NCBI RefSeq assembly: GCF_900112395.1
Contig: NZ_FOLN01000009.1
Location: 1-64,000 of the forward strand
Reading direction: 5' to 3'
DNA length: 64,000 nucleotides
From: Algibacter lectus
GTDB taxonomy: Bacteria > Bacteroidota > Bacteroidia > Flavobacteriales > Flavobacteriaceae
The notes under the pieces were generated by a model. It worked only from the letters and a program-made list of their open reading frames with translations. It was not told the DNA's origin and searched no databases. This document shows positions 8,945-17,290 of the stretch, one piece after another. How positions within the stretch are numbered: the first letter of the stretch is position 1; each line of letters opens with the position of its first letter. A program made the position numbers and the translations under genes.

Positions 8945-10012
8945 TTATAGAGTGTTTACGTTGTTTAAATCTTCAAAAGCTTTCTTTAAACGAGCTACAA
9001 AGGTTTTTTCACCTTCACGTAACCAAACTCTTGGATCGTAAAATTTCTTGTTTGGAGAATCGGCCCCGTCAGGATTACCGATTTGAGCTTTTAAATATTC
9101 AGATTTTCCACCCATATAATCACGGATACCTTCCATGAATGCATATTGTAAATCTGTATCAATATTCATTTTAATTACACCGTAGCTAATACCTTCTCTA
9201 ATTTCTTCTACTGTAGATCCAGATCCACCATGGAATACAAAATCGATATGGTTTTCTTCAACACCATATTTTTTTGTAATAAACTCTTGAGAATTTTTTA
9301 AGATTTTCGGAGTTAATTTAACGTTACCTGGCTTGTAAACACCGTGTACATTTCCAAATGCTGCTGCAATTGTAAATTGAGGACTTACTTTACTTAATTC
9401 TTCGTAAGCGTAAGCTACTTCTTCTGGTTGTGTGTATAATTTAGAGTCGTCTACATCAGAGTTGTCTACGCCATCTTCTTCACCACCTGTAATACCTAAT
9501 TCAATTTCTAAAGTCATGCCCATTTTAGACATTCTTTCTAAGTATGTTTTACAGATTTCGATGTTTTCTTCGATTGGCTCTTCAGAAAGGTCAATCATGT
9601 GAGAACTGAATAAAGATTTTCCAGTTTCTTTGAAGTGCACTTCACTAGCGTCTAATAAACCGTCGATCCAAGGTAATAATTTCTTAGCACAGTGATCGGT
9701 ATGTAAAATTACTGGAACACCATAAGCTTCTGCTAAAGTATGTACATGTTTTGCACCTGCAACAGCACCTGCAATAGCAGCTTTTTGACCGTCGTTGCTT
9801 AAACCTTTACCTGCGTTAAATTGCGCACCACCATTAGAAAATTGAATAATTACTGGAGCATTTAATTCTGCTGCAGTTTCTAAAACACCATTAATAGTGT
9901 CCGATCCAATAACGTTTACTGCTGGTAAAGCATAACCGTTTGCTTTTGCATGGTTAAAAATTGCTTGTACTTCTAGGCCTGTAGCTACACCTGGTTTTAT
10001 ATTGTGTCCCAT
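8945..10012 (-). CDS. fbaA: Class II fructose-bisphosphate aldolase
   Basis: This 355-residue enzyme splits fructose 1,6-bisphosphate to glyceraldehyde 3-phosphate and dihydroxyacetone phosphate in glycolysis and runs in reverse in gluconeogenesis. It matches the zinc-dependent, E. coli-like class IIA form in length and motifs. The zinc and catalytic region is VILHTDHCAKK (about 110-120), the second region includes LEIELGITGGEEDG, the third FGNVHGVYKPGNVKL, and the phosphate-binding loop is VFHGGSGSTVEEI. The start ATG has a consensus -7 box about 33 bases upstream. It is flanked by its own terminator, so it is probably monocistronic. Confidence 0.97.
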   Translation of the reverse strand: MGHNIKPGVATGLEVQAIFNHAKANGYALPAVNVIGSDTINGVLETAAELNAPVIIQFSNGGAQFNAGKGLSNDGQKAAIAGAVAGAKHVHTLAEAYGVPVILHTDHCAKKLLPWIDGLLDASEVHFKETGKSLFSSHMIDLSEEPIEENIEICKTYLERMSKMGMTLEIELGITGGEEDGVDNSDVDDSKLYTQPEEVAYAYEELSKVSPQFTIAAAFGNVHGVYKPGNVKLTPKILKNSQEFITKKYGVEENHIDFVFHGGSGSTVEEIREGISYGVIKMNIDTDLQYAFMEGIRDYMGGKSEYLKAQIGNPDGADSPNKKFYDPRVWLREGEKTFVARLKKAFEDLNNVNTL

Positions 10013-10044
10013 TTTAATTTATTTATTATTAATTACTAAGTTAC

Positions 10045-10052
10045 CAAAAGTA
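10045..10052 (-). promoter_or_regulatory. Candidate -7 box for fbaA
   Basis: TACTTTTG on the minus strand matches TAnnTTTG of Bacteroidota promoters; no clear TTG was seen at the expected -33 distance. Confidence 0.45.
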
Positions 10053-10144
10053 ATCAATTTTTAAATAAAAAACTGAGATTTACACCGCTGAAAGTGCTAA
10101 AATAATACTAAAACGTTATAGTGAAAACGTGAAGAAAAAGATGT

Positions 10145-12694
10145 TTAGAACGGGTAGTTTATACCTATATTATATACGGCATTGGTGAAATTATATTCGT
10201 TAAACCAACGGTTTTGTGTTTCGTTGGCAGGGTTGTAGGTTTTGAAACCAACATCGAACCTGAAAACAAAAAAGCTAAAGTCGTAACGTAAACCTAGACC
10301 AGAACCGATGGCAATATCTTTTAGGGAACTAAAATTATCAAAAGTGGCTCCTTCTGTTTCTACATCGTCAAATACGTTCCAAATATTACCAGCATCAACA
10401 AAAAATGCACCGTTTAGATTTCCGAATAAATTAAAACGATGTTCAAGATTTAAACCAAGTTTAAGGTTGGCTTCGTTAAATTCGTTTGTGGTTTGCGAGC
10501 TTCCTGGTCCTAAGCTATATGCTGTCCAAGCTCGGTTATCATTTGGTCCTCCGGCAAAGAAACTTTTAGAAAAAGGTATACTTGTCGAGTTTCCGTAAGG
10601 TACAGCAATACCTAAAAAACTATGCATAGCCAATACGTTTTTATTTCCTAAACTCCAGTGTCTAGTATAATCGAATTCTGTTTTTATATATTGAGAAAAG
10701 GCCACGTCTAAAAGCTCGTACCTGTCTTGCGAATCTTTTTGAAGCCCTATTAAATCAGCCGTACTTGCTAATATATTTCCTGCTAATTCTACTTTAAATT
10801 TAAAGATTGAAAAATTTTCGTCAAAAATATTAGTTCTACCATCTTTTGTAAAACTGAAACTAGATGATAGTATTAAGTTGTTTTCTGTTAAACGCGTTTT
10901 ACGCTCGTCTATAGCTTGTATGGTAGATACTTGGTCTGTAGATAATTCTGTAGGTGTTGTGTCTGCTAGAGCATAGGCTATAAACTCATCGGCTTGGTTG
11001 TTTGGGTTATCAGAATTAGGAATGTTTAATTCTTCATCTGGGCCAACATAACCCACCTCCTGTGCAATATTGTTTAGGGTTGTAAACGATGTGGTATAAA
11101 CTCTAAAGTAATTTTTTATGTTTAGGTTATTAATATATTGAATATTAAAAATATCTAATCGGTTAGTAACTTTTTTATTTGGTTGCCAATTAAAATTGAA
11201 AGCACCACTAAAAGTTTCTTTGTCTAAACCAATATTGGTTTGGCTTGTAGACGATAAACTAATATTTGTACTAGGCGACATATATTTTGGAATAATACGC
11301 TCGGTATAAAATGGAGAAAATAACCTAGGTATGGTTAGTTTTAAATCGAGACCATATTCGTTAATATCAAAAAATGGATCGTCTATATTGTTTTTGTCTT
11401 TGGAAGAACCAATAGAGGCAATACCAGATATTTGGAAGGTTTCTGCACCTCTAAATATATTTCTTATCTGTAAACTTGGGTTTAATGAAAATCCGAAATT
11501 CTGAATATTACTTTGAGACACATCTGCACTAAAGCCAAAATTAAATTTCTTTAAAGGAGTTAAGCGTATAGTATCTGTTAAGGTATTATCTTCATGCTCG
11601 TAATACTCAATGTTAGGGTATTTAAAGGTACGTAGCTCGTTAAGGTGTCTGTAGGTTCTGGTTCTATCTAAATCTTTGAAAATAGTACCTGCATTCGTGA
11701 ACATGGCATCGGTAAGTGCACGTGGTCTATATTTTATTTTATCGTAAGCATAAATATTATAACCATTGTATTTTATAGAATCTAGAAATGGTTTACCTCT
11801 GTTTTCAAAAGAATAATCGGTGATAATATTTACATCTCTAATGGTGTATATTTTAAAAGGAACACGCGTTATAGAATCTTGGTTTCGAATAGCACGATTT
11901 AAAATATTAATACCAACATTCATTTTTTTATTAGTACCAATGGTGTCAATATCCATGGTAATGTAGTCTTGAGAGAAATGGTAAACTCCCGAGTTTCTAA
12001 TTATGGTAGCCAAGCGTTCGCGCTCTTGCTCAAAATTAACGGTTTTATATTGTTCGTTACTCTTTATTAACGCATCCTTTTTTATCTTTTGATAGATGGT
12101 GTCGATAATTGGCGATTTTATATTCTCGGTAATGGTATCTATTAAAAAAGGTTTTCCTGTTTCAACTTTATATGCAACCTTAGCGCGTTTATCGTCGGTT
12201 TTGGTAATCTCGTAATCGGTTTTTACATCTAGCCAACCGTTATTAATATAATAGCTGTTTAATCGAGTTACAGATTTTTGTGTTTTTAATTCATTAACAA
12301 GTACAGGTGCCTCTCCGGTTTTTTTAAGCCATGCATTAAAATCTCTTTTAGATTCAAGAAATTTATCCAATTGTTTTTTAGAAAGAAAATTTTCTAAACG
12401 CTCTTTCTTCTTTGGGCGTCTATTTAAATTTGCATTTATAATAGAATCTATATTCGGGCGAGCTAAATTATAAATATGTAAACGCAGCGGTACACCTAAA
12501 AACGGAATTTTAGTATTTGGTTTTTGATAAAGTAAATTGTTTAAGGTTTCGTTACTTTCTTTCTCGCCATTAACAAGAATAGTGTTTTCTGAAAGTACGT
12601 GCTCATCATCAGAAACACGCTTTAAGCTATTACATGCAGTAATACATATAAAGCCGCCTAGTAAAATTAATATGGTTTTGAATTGAATTTTCAA
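10145..12694 (-). CDS. tamL: Lipoprotein-type BamA/TamA family outer membrane protein (TamL)
   Basis: The 849-residue protein has a lipoprotein signal (ICITAC, lipidated Cys21), POTRA-like modules in the first 400 residues and an Omp85 barrel in the C-terminal half (AGGPNDNRAW in place of the VRGF-type loop, GLGLRYDFSFFVFRFDVGF near the end). Omp85 proteins normally lack a lipid anchor; a lipidated form called TamL is known from Bacteroidota, where it works with TamB in outer-membrane assembly. The start codon is TTG: the frame closes at a TAA five codons upstream and no ATG is available. TamB is not in the window. The divergent methyltransferase gene is the usual neighbour as I recall it. 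A separate canonical BamA is encoded at 40660-43230. Confidence 0.9.
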   Translation of the reverse strand: MKIQFKTILILLGGFICITACNSLKRVSDDEHVLSENTILVNGEKESNETLNNLLYQKPNTKIPFLGVPLRLHIYNLARPNIDSIINANLNRRPKKKERLENFLSKKQLDKFLESKRDFNAWLKKTGEAPVLVNELKTQKSVTRLNSYYINNGWLDVKTDYEITKTDDKRAKVAYKVETGKPFLIDTITENIKSPIIDTIYQKIKKDALIKSNEQYKTVNFEQERERLATIIRNSGVYHFSQDYITMDIDTIGTNKKMNVGINILNRAIRNQDSITRVPFKIYTIRDVNIITDYSFENRGKPFLDSIKYNGYNIYAYDKIKYRPRALTDAMFTNAGTIFKDLDRTRTYRHLNELRTFKYPNIEYYEHEDNTLTDTIRLTPLKKFNFGFSADVSQSNIQNFGFSLNPSLQIRNIFRGAETFQISGIASIGSSKDKNNIDDPFFDINEYGLDLKLTIPRLFSPFYTERIIPKYMSPSTNISLSSTSQTNIGLDKETFSGAFNFNWQPNKKVTNRLDIFNIQYINNLNIKNYFRVYTTSFTTLNNIAQEVGYVGPDEELNIPNSDNPNNQADEFIAYALADTTPTELSTDQVSTIQAIDERKTRLTENNLILSSSFSFTKDGRTNIFDENFSIFKFKVELAGNILASTADLIGLQKDSQDRYELLDVAFSQYIKTEFDYTRHWSLGNKNVLAMHSFLGIAVPYGNSTSIPFSKSFFAGGPNDNRAWTAYSLGPGSSQTTNEFNEANLKLGLNLEHRFNLFGNLNGAFFVDAGNIWNVFDDVETEGATFDNFSSLKDIAIGSGLGLRYDFSFFVFRFDVGFKTYNPANETQNRWFNEYNFTNAVYNIGINYPF

Positions 12695-12737
12695 ATGTAC
12701 TAGTCCTTAAATTTTGGTTAAATCTGTTTACAGTATG

Positions 12738-12756
12738 TTTCAACTGAAAAATTAAT
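12738..12756. repeat. 19-base direct repeat, copy 1, in the tamL/methyltransferase intergenic region
   Basis: TTTCAACTGAAAAATTAAT occurs here and again at 12791-12809 without mismatch. Each contains the inverted repeat TTTCA-AC-TGAAA, so it could be a regulator binding site. Confidence 0.55.
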
Positions 12757-12790
12757 TAAAATATGCGTTACGCGTTCAAAAATACATTTT

Positions 12791-12809
12791 TTTCAACTGA
12801 AAAATTAAT
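12791..12809. repeat. 19-base direct repeat, copy 2
   Basis: Identical to the repeat at 12738-12756, with starts 53 bases apart (about five helical turns), which would place both on one face of the DNA. Confidence 0.55.
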
Positions 12810-12866
12810 GTCTAGGCTATTGTTACTAATATTTTCTTTTTCTTTATCAAAAAATTAGAAAAAGGC

Positions 12867-13586
12867 ATGCTTAGTAAAAGCCAGATAAAATTAATAACGA
12901 GTTTAAAGCAAAAAAAATATAGACAAGACCTTGGTTTTTTTGTTGTTGAAGGTGTTAAAACAATAAAAGAATTATTGGCGTCTAATTTAGAGCTTCATGC
13001 ATTATATACGACGGAATCGTTCAATATTGATGCCAAAGATGAATTTTTAATTTCTGAAACCGATTTAAAGCGTATTAGTTTCTTGAAAACGCCTAATACA
13101 GCGTTAGCAGTCTTTAAAATTCCTGAACAAACACCTGTTGAAACCAAAGGACTTATAGTGGCTTTAGATGATGTTCGCGACCCGGGAAACTTAGGAACTA
13201 TTATTAGACTTTGCGACTGGTTTGGTATAAAACAATTGGTGTGTAGTAAAGCTACCGTAGATTGTTTTAACCCAAAAGTGATACAAGCTACTATGGGCTC
13301 AATTACGAGGGTGAATATTAGTTATGTAGATTTAGAAACCTTTTTAAAAGATACTGATCTGCCTGTTTTTGGTGCTTTTATGGATGGTGAAAATGTTTAT
13401 AAAAAACAATTACCACAACATGGTGTTTTAGTGATGGGGAATGAGGCTAATGGTGTATCGAAAGCCGTAGAAGCTTTAATTACTGAAAAAATCAGTATCC
13501 CAAGATTTGGCGATTTACAAGCTACAGAGAGTTTGAATGTGGCTACAGCAACTTCAATTTTGATAAGTGAGTTTAGACGTGGTTAG
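12867..13586 (+). CDS. TrmH/SpoU family RNA 2'-O-methyltransferase
   Basis: The 239-residue protein has a substrate-binding N-terminal part (about 1-95, LSKSQIKLITSLKQKKYR) and a knotted SPOUT catalytic domain with the three family motifs: VALDDVRDPGNLGTIIRLCDW, VLVMGNEANGVS and IPRFGDLQATESLNVATATS. It should transfer a methyl group from S-adenosylmethionine to a ribose of rRNA or tRNA; the exact nucleotide cannot be read from sequence. It is divergent from tamL and convergent with a small unknown gene. A second SpoU protein, RlmB, is encoded at 33584-34324. Confidence 0.92.
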   Translation: MLSKSQIKLITSLKQKKYRQDLGFFVVEGVKTIKELLASNLELHALYTTESFNIDAKDEFLISETDLKRISFLKTPNTALAVFKIPEQTPVETKGLIVALDDVRDPGNLGTIIRLCDWFGIKQLVCSKATVDCFNPKVIQATMGSITRVNISYVDLETFLKDTDLPVFGAFMDGENVYKKQLPQHGVLVMGNEANGVSKAVEALITEKISIPRFGDLQATESLNVATATSILISEFRRG

Positions 13587-13600
13587 TTTTTAGCAAATCG

Positions 13601-14149
13601 TTAAAACATTTTGTTTGCTTTTTTTTTAACTCGTAACTTTCTAAATTCAGTCAGAATTTTTTCTTTTTCTATTTTGGTTAAACCAAAATCCGGTAATCTT
13701 TCAGGTATTGGAATTTCGTCGTCAATCAATAAAACGTTTTGCGCAATATATTCGCGAATGTTTACATTCATTACACAACGTGATTGATTGTCTATAATGT
13801 AGGTTGTGTCATTAATTGCTCTTAATATTAATTCAGTTTTTTGTGCAAACTCTTTTTTTCTTAAAAGACCTTCGTAAGCGATTGCTTTTACTATTCCGTT
13901 TGGATATTCCGTCAGTTTAAGAAGTTCGGATTCCGTTGCGTTTTTCCTTACCCACCTACTTGTAGTACCATTTAATTCGGAAACTTTTATAGAATCTTTT
14001 ATTTTATTTCTTATGCCATCTAAACTATAATTATTATTCGTTTCAGAGGTTGTAAATATAGAGGCAGTAATTCCAATTCCGAATATTGTCAGAATTGGGA
14101 ATATAATCAAAAACCGATTTCGTTTCCTGTTATCTTTGGGTTTTGTCAT
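13601..14149 (-). CDS. Unknown single-pass membrane protein
   Basis: I do not recognise this family. From ATG 14147-14149 the product is 182 residues: a positively charged start (KPKDNRKRNR), one membrane segment (FLIIFPILTIFGIGITASIF), then a mixed helical region outside with a single cysteine (SRCVMN) and a very basic end. An ATG nine codons upstream is possible, but the reading MTKPKDNRKRNR fits an inside-positive anchor better. The bases just before the start, GCTGGCAACAAT, resemble ends that I recall upstream of solitary hypothetical genes in Flavobacteriia. It sits between porT and a convergent methyltransferase, a spot usually empty as I recall, so recent insertion is plausible. It lies 36 bases downstream of porT on the same strand. 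Confidence 0.6.
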   Translation of the reverse strand: MTKPKDNRKRNRFLIIFPILTIFGIGITASIFTTSETNNNYSLDGIRNKIKDSIKVSELNGTTSRWVRKNATESELLKLTEYPNGIVKAIAYEGLLRKKEFAQKTELILRAINDTTYIIDNQSRCVMNVNIREYIAQNVLLIDDEIPIPERLPDFGLTKIEKEKILTEFRKLRVKKKANKMF

Positions 14150-14185
14150 ATTGTTGCCAGCAATAGAAATACTCAATCCGTATTC

Positions 14186-14914
14186 CTACTGAAACGTGAA
14201 GTTGATAAAAACACCACGACTTTTCATGCTATTAATATTACTAGTCCATGGGCTGTTTGGATCTTCATCTCTAACCAATTCGTCGTTTAAGCCAAATACA
14301 CCTCGAATGGATGGTGTGAATTTAAAGTTGTACAAATAGAAATCGATACCAAAACCTAATTCGTAGAATAAAGAGTTTTTAATAGTGCGGAATTGTCCGT
14401 TTTTATTATCGTTTGGGTTGTCTTGGTTACTCGAAAGGTTTAATGCAGTAGAGAATCCGCCAACAACAAAAGGTTTAAAGTTGTTAATACGTTTGGTAGA
14501 AACTTTAAGTAATAACGGAATGTGAATATAAGTCGATTTTACTTCACGAGTTAAATCGCTAGTTCGAGGCTCTGCATCTACAAAATAAGTTGGGCTGTAA
14601 TTTAATTCTCTAGTAGTAATTAGTAAACCTGGCTCTATACGGATGTCTAAAAACTTGTTAATTCTTAAGTTTCCTATTAAACCAACATTAAAACCGGTAG
14701 TGCTTTTTACATAAACATCTTGTAAATCTTGATTGTAATCAAAGTTGAAATCGTAATTGTTAAAACCTAGAAAATAACCCCAACGCAATAGTTTGTATTC
14801 CGTAGAACCACGTCCTTGGTTGGCATCGTAGGTTATCTTTTCTTTTTTGAAAAGCTGTGCACTCGATGTTTGGATTACAAATAAAAATGCTAATAATGCA
14901 AAAACCTGCTTCAT
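14186..14914 (-). CDS. porT: Type IX secretion system outer-membrane protein PorT (SprT)
   Basis: Starting at the ATG at 14912-14914, four bases after the ubiE stop, gives 242 residues with a signal peptide (FVIQTSSAQ). The earlier in-frame ATG at 14950 lies inside ubiE and lacks a signal peptide, so it is rejected. The body is a small eight-stranded-type beta barrel with the PorT features WGYFLGFNNYDFNF, IRIEPGLLITTRELNY, YIHIPLLLK, and a terminal strand RGVFINFTFQ. PorT is needed for T9SS secretion and, in Flavobacterium, for gliding. The ubiE-porT order is conserved in the phylum as I recall, supporting the call. The adhesin at the left end of the window would be a client of this pathway. 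Confidence 0.85.
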   Translation of the reverse strand: MKQVFALLAFLFVIQTSSAQLFKKEKITYDANQGRGSTEYKLLRWGYFLGFNNYDFNFDYNQDLQDVYVKSTTGFNVGLIGNLRINKFLDIRIEPGLLITTRELNYSPTYFVDAEPRTSDLTREVKSTYIHIPLLLKVSTKRINNFKPFVVGGFSTALNLSSNQDNPNDNKNGQFRTIKNSLFYELGFGIDFYLYNFKFTPSIRGVFGLNDELVRDEDPNSPWTSNINSMKSRGVFINFTFQ

Positions 14915-14918
14915 ATTA

Positions 14919-15644
14919 TTACTTACTCGATTTATAAATTGTGGCCACACCTAAAGTTTGTGGCAAATCTTCAACATCTATAAACCCGATTTTACGTAAA
15001 ATATTGTTCAAAGCTTCTCCATAAGGAAAAACAGATGCCGATTCGCATAAATATTTATACGCACTTCTATCTTTAGAAAACATTTTTCCGATAAGTGGTA
15101 AAATGTTTTTAGTGTAAAAATTATAACCTTGTTTGTAAGGCGTTTTGTCTGGCATAGAGGTTTCTAAAATAACAAAAGTACCGTTAGGTTTTAGCACTCT
15201 ATAGATTTCTTTTAAACCATTTTCAAGCGATTCAAAATTACGAACACCAAAGGCTACCGTTATGGCATCAAAGCTATTGTCTTCAAAAGGCATGCTTTCA
15301 CTATCACCCAAAATCATTTCGATTTTAGAGTCTAAAGCCTTTTTGGTTACTTTTGTTTTTCCAATTTCTAGCATGCCGCTACTAATATCAAAACCAACAA
15401 TTCTGCTAGCATTTGTTTCTGCTAAGTTAATAGCTAAATCTCCAGTACCTGTAGCAACATCTAAAATACTATCAGGATTAGCATCCTTTACTATTTTAAC
15501 AACTTTTTTGCGCCATTTAATATCAATTCCAAAAGAAATTACACGGTTTAAGCCGTCGTAATCTCCAGAAATGTTATCAAACATTTGGGTAACTTGTTCT
15601 TTTTTACCTAAATCGCTGTCTTTGTATGGTTTAATTTTCGACAA
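14919..15644 (-). CDS. ubiE: Demethylmenaquinone methyltransferase (UbiE/MenG)
   Basis: The 241-residue enzyme methylates demethylmenaquinone with S-adenosylmethionine, the last step in menaquinone synthesis for respiration. It has the family start [19 protein letters not shown], the SAM motif [13 protein letters not shown], the VAFGVRNFE signature and the C-terminal [10 protein letters not shown]. The start is a TTG at 15642-15644: homologs begin with the PYKDxxLGKK-QVTQMF stretch, no ATG lies before it, and an in-frame stop occurs upstream. TAGGTTTG at 15661-15668 could be its -7 box. It is followed by porT after four bases, so the two are co-transcribed. Confidence 0.94.
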   Translation of the reverse strand: MSKIKPYKDSDLGKKEQVTQMFDNISGDYDGLNRVISFGIDIKWRKKVVKIVKDANPDSILDVATGTGDLAINLAETNASRIVGFDISSGMLEIGKTKVTKKALDSKIEMILGDSESMPFEDNSFDAITVAFGVRNFESLENGLKEIYRVLKPNGTFVILETSMPDKTPYKQGYNFYTKNILPLIGKMFSKDRSAYKYLCESASVFPYGEALNNILRKIGFIDVEDLPQTLGVATIYKSSK

Positions 15645-15660
15645 ATCTTTATTTTTTTGG

Positions 15661-15668
15661 CAAACCTA
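15661..15668 (-). promoter_or_regulatory. Candidate -7 box for ubiE-porT
   Basis: TAGGTTTG on the minus strand fits TAnnTTTG and would give a leader of about 13 bases before the TTG start. No -33 TTG was seen at 17-23 bases. Confidence 0.35.
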
Positions 15669-15853
15669 CATAATTTATTTCTACTTTATAATGTGTGCTT
15701 AAAAGTGAAAAGCAGGTTATACTGTTTTACAGTGTCAAATTTATTAAATTTATAGGTATTAATAAGCTACATTTAGTTTTATAATGCAGATTTTAAATAG
15801 GTTCGTATTCTGTTATAAAGTTTCATTTTAAATAACTAATATTAATTTTGCAC

Positions 15854-15861
15854 TATCTTTG
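15854..15861 (+). promoter_or_regulatory. Candidate -7 box for trkA-trkH
   Basis: TATCTTTG matches TAnnTTTG and lies 26 bases before the trkA ATG. The -33 region lacks TTG, so the match is partial. Confidence 0.5.
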
Positions 15862-15887
15862 CAGCACTTTATCATGAAGAATTACAA

Positions 15888-17237
15888 ATGAAAATAATTA
15901 TAGCAGGAGCTGGCGAAGTTGGATTTCATCTAGCAAAACTCCTATCATACGAGTCTCAAGAAATCACTTTAATAGATACCCAAAAAGACAGTTTAGCTTA
16001 CGCAGATACGCATTTGGATATTAGAGTTATTAAGGGAGATGCCACTTCTATTGCTATTTTAAAAGAAGCTAGGGTAGAGGCGAGCGATTTACTAATTGCG
16101 GTTACAGCAAGCGAAACCACCAATATTACGGTTTGTGTATTGGCGAAACAATTAGGCTCGAAACGTACCATCGCTAGAATTTCAAATACAGAATTTATAC
16201 ATCATAAAGATGAGGTTGGCTTTACCAAATTTGGTATTGATGAATTAATTTCTCCCGAAGCTTTAGCTGCTTCCGAAATTGAATTATCACTTAAACAATC
16301 GTCATTTAATGATACTTACGAGTTTGAAAATGGGGCATTAACCATGATTGGTTTAACCCTAAGAAGCTCGGCATCTTTTGTTGGTAAAACAGTAAAAGAA
16401 GCTGCTAGAATATTTCCTGAGCTTCACTTTGTGCCTATTGCTATACAGCGTTTTGGAACGCAATTTACTATTATTCCGCGTGGAGATACCAAATTTAAAC
16501 GTGGCGATCATGTAGTTTTTATAACTTCTAAAGGAGGAAACGAAGAGTTATGTAGACTCACCGGAAAACCGAATAGAGTTATTAAAAATGTAATGATTTT
16601 AGGCGGAAGTCAAATCGGTTTTAAAACGGCCAGATCGCTTTCTGATAAAGGGTTTAATGTAAAACTTTTAGAAGAAGATAAGGAACGAGCTTTCGATATT
16701 GCTGACGAGTTACCAAAGGTTTTAGTACTGCATAGTGATGGTCGAAAAGTAGATTTGCTCGAAGAAGAAAATATTGGAGACATGGATGCGTTTATTGCGG
16801 TTGGGAAAAATTCCGAAACCAATATCATGACTTGTTTAGTGGCTAAATCTAAAGGTGTTAAAAAAACGGTAGCGCTAGTCGAGAATATGGATTATTTTGA
16901 ATTATCGCACTCCATAGGTATAGAAACTTTAATTAATAAAAAATTACTAGCGGCAAATAATATTTTTAGATACATCAGAAAAGGTGAAGTGGTTGCCATG
17001 ACGAAGCTTAGTAACATGAATGCAGAGCTTCTAGAGTTTGAGGTAAAACCTACATCAGCCATTTGTAATAAAGTGATTAAAAATGTGGACTTTCCACGTT
17101 CTGCAATTATTGGCGGCGTTATTCGTGACGGATTGGGAGTTATTGCTTTGGGAGATTTTAAAATACAAGCAGGAGACCGCGTAGTAGTTTGTAGTTTATT
17201 ACAATCTATAAAAGGTGTCGAAAAATTATTTCGCTAA
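15888..17237 (+). CDS. trkA: Trk potassium uptake regulatory subunit TrkA
   Basis: The 449-residue cytoplasmic protein has two tandem RCK units. Each has an NAD-binding Rossmann part and a RCK_C part: the first begins MKIIIAGAGEVGFHLAKLL and the second NVMILGGSQIGFKTARSL (about 230). TrkA forms a ring on the membrane channel TrkH and gates it in response to nucleotides. The gene lies 53 bases before trkH in the same direction, so the pair forms the expected operon. Length is typical for the double-RCK form. Confidence 0.95.
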   Translation: MKIIIAGAGEVGFHLAKLLSYESQEITLIDTQKDSLAYADTHLDIRVIKGDATSIAILKEARVEASDLLIAVTASETTNITVCVLAKQLGSKRTIARISNTEFIHHKDEVGFTKFGIDELISPEALAASEIELSLKQSSFNDTYEFENGALTMIGLTLRSSASFVGKTVKEAARIFPELHFVPIAIQRFGTQFTIIPRGDTKFKRGDHVVFITSKGGNEELCRLTGKPNRVIKNVMILGGSQIGFKTARSLSDKGFNVKLLEEDKERAFDIADELPKVLVLHSDGRKVDLLEEENIGDMDAFIAVGKNSETNIMTCLVAKSKGVKKTVALVENMDYFELSHSIGIETLINKKLLAANNIFRYIRKGEVVAMTKLSNMNAELLEFEVKPTSAICNKVIKNVDFPRSAIIGGVIRDGLGVIALGDFKIQAGDRVVVCSLLQSIKGVEKLFR

Positions 17238-17290
17238 AATGTATAAAACCTATTAAGTTGGGTTTTATATAATCAACAATATATTTCCAA

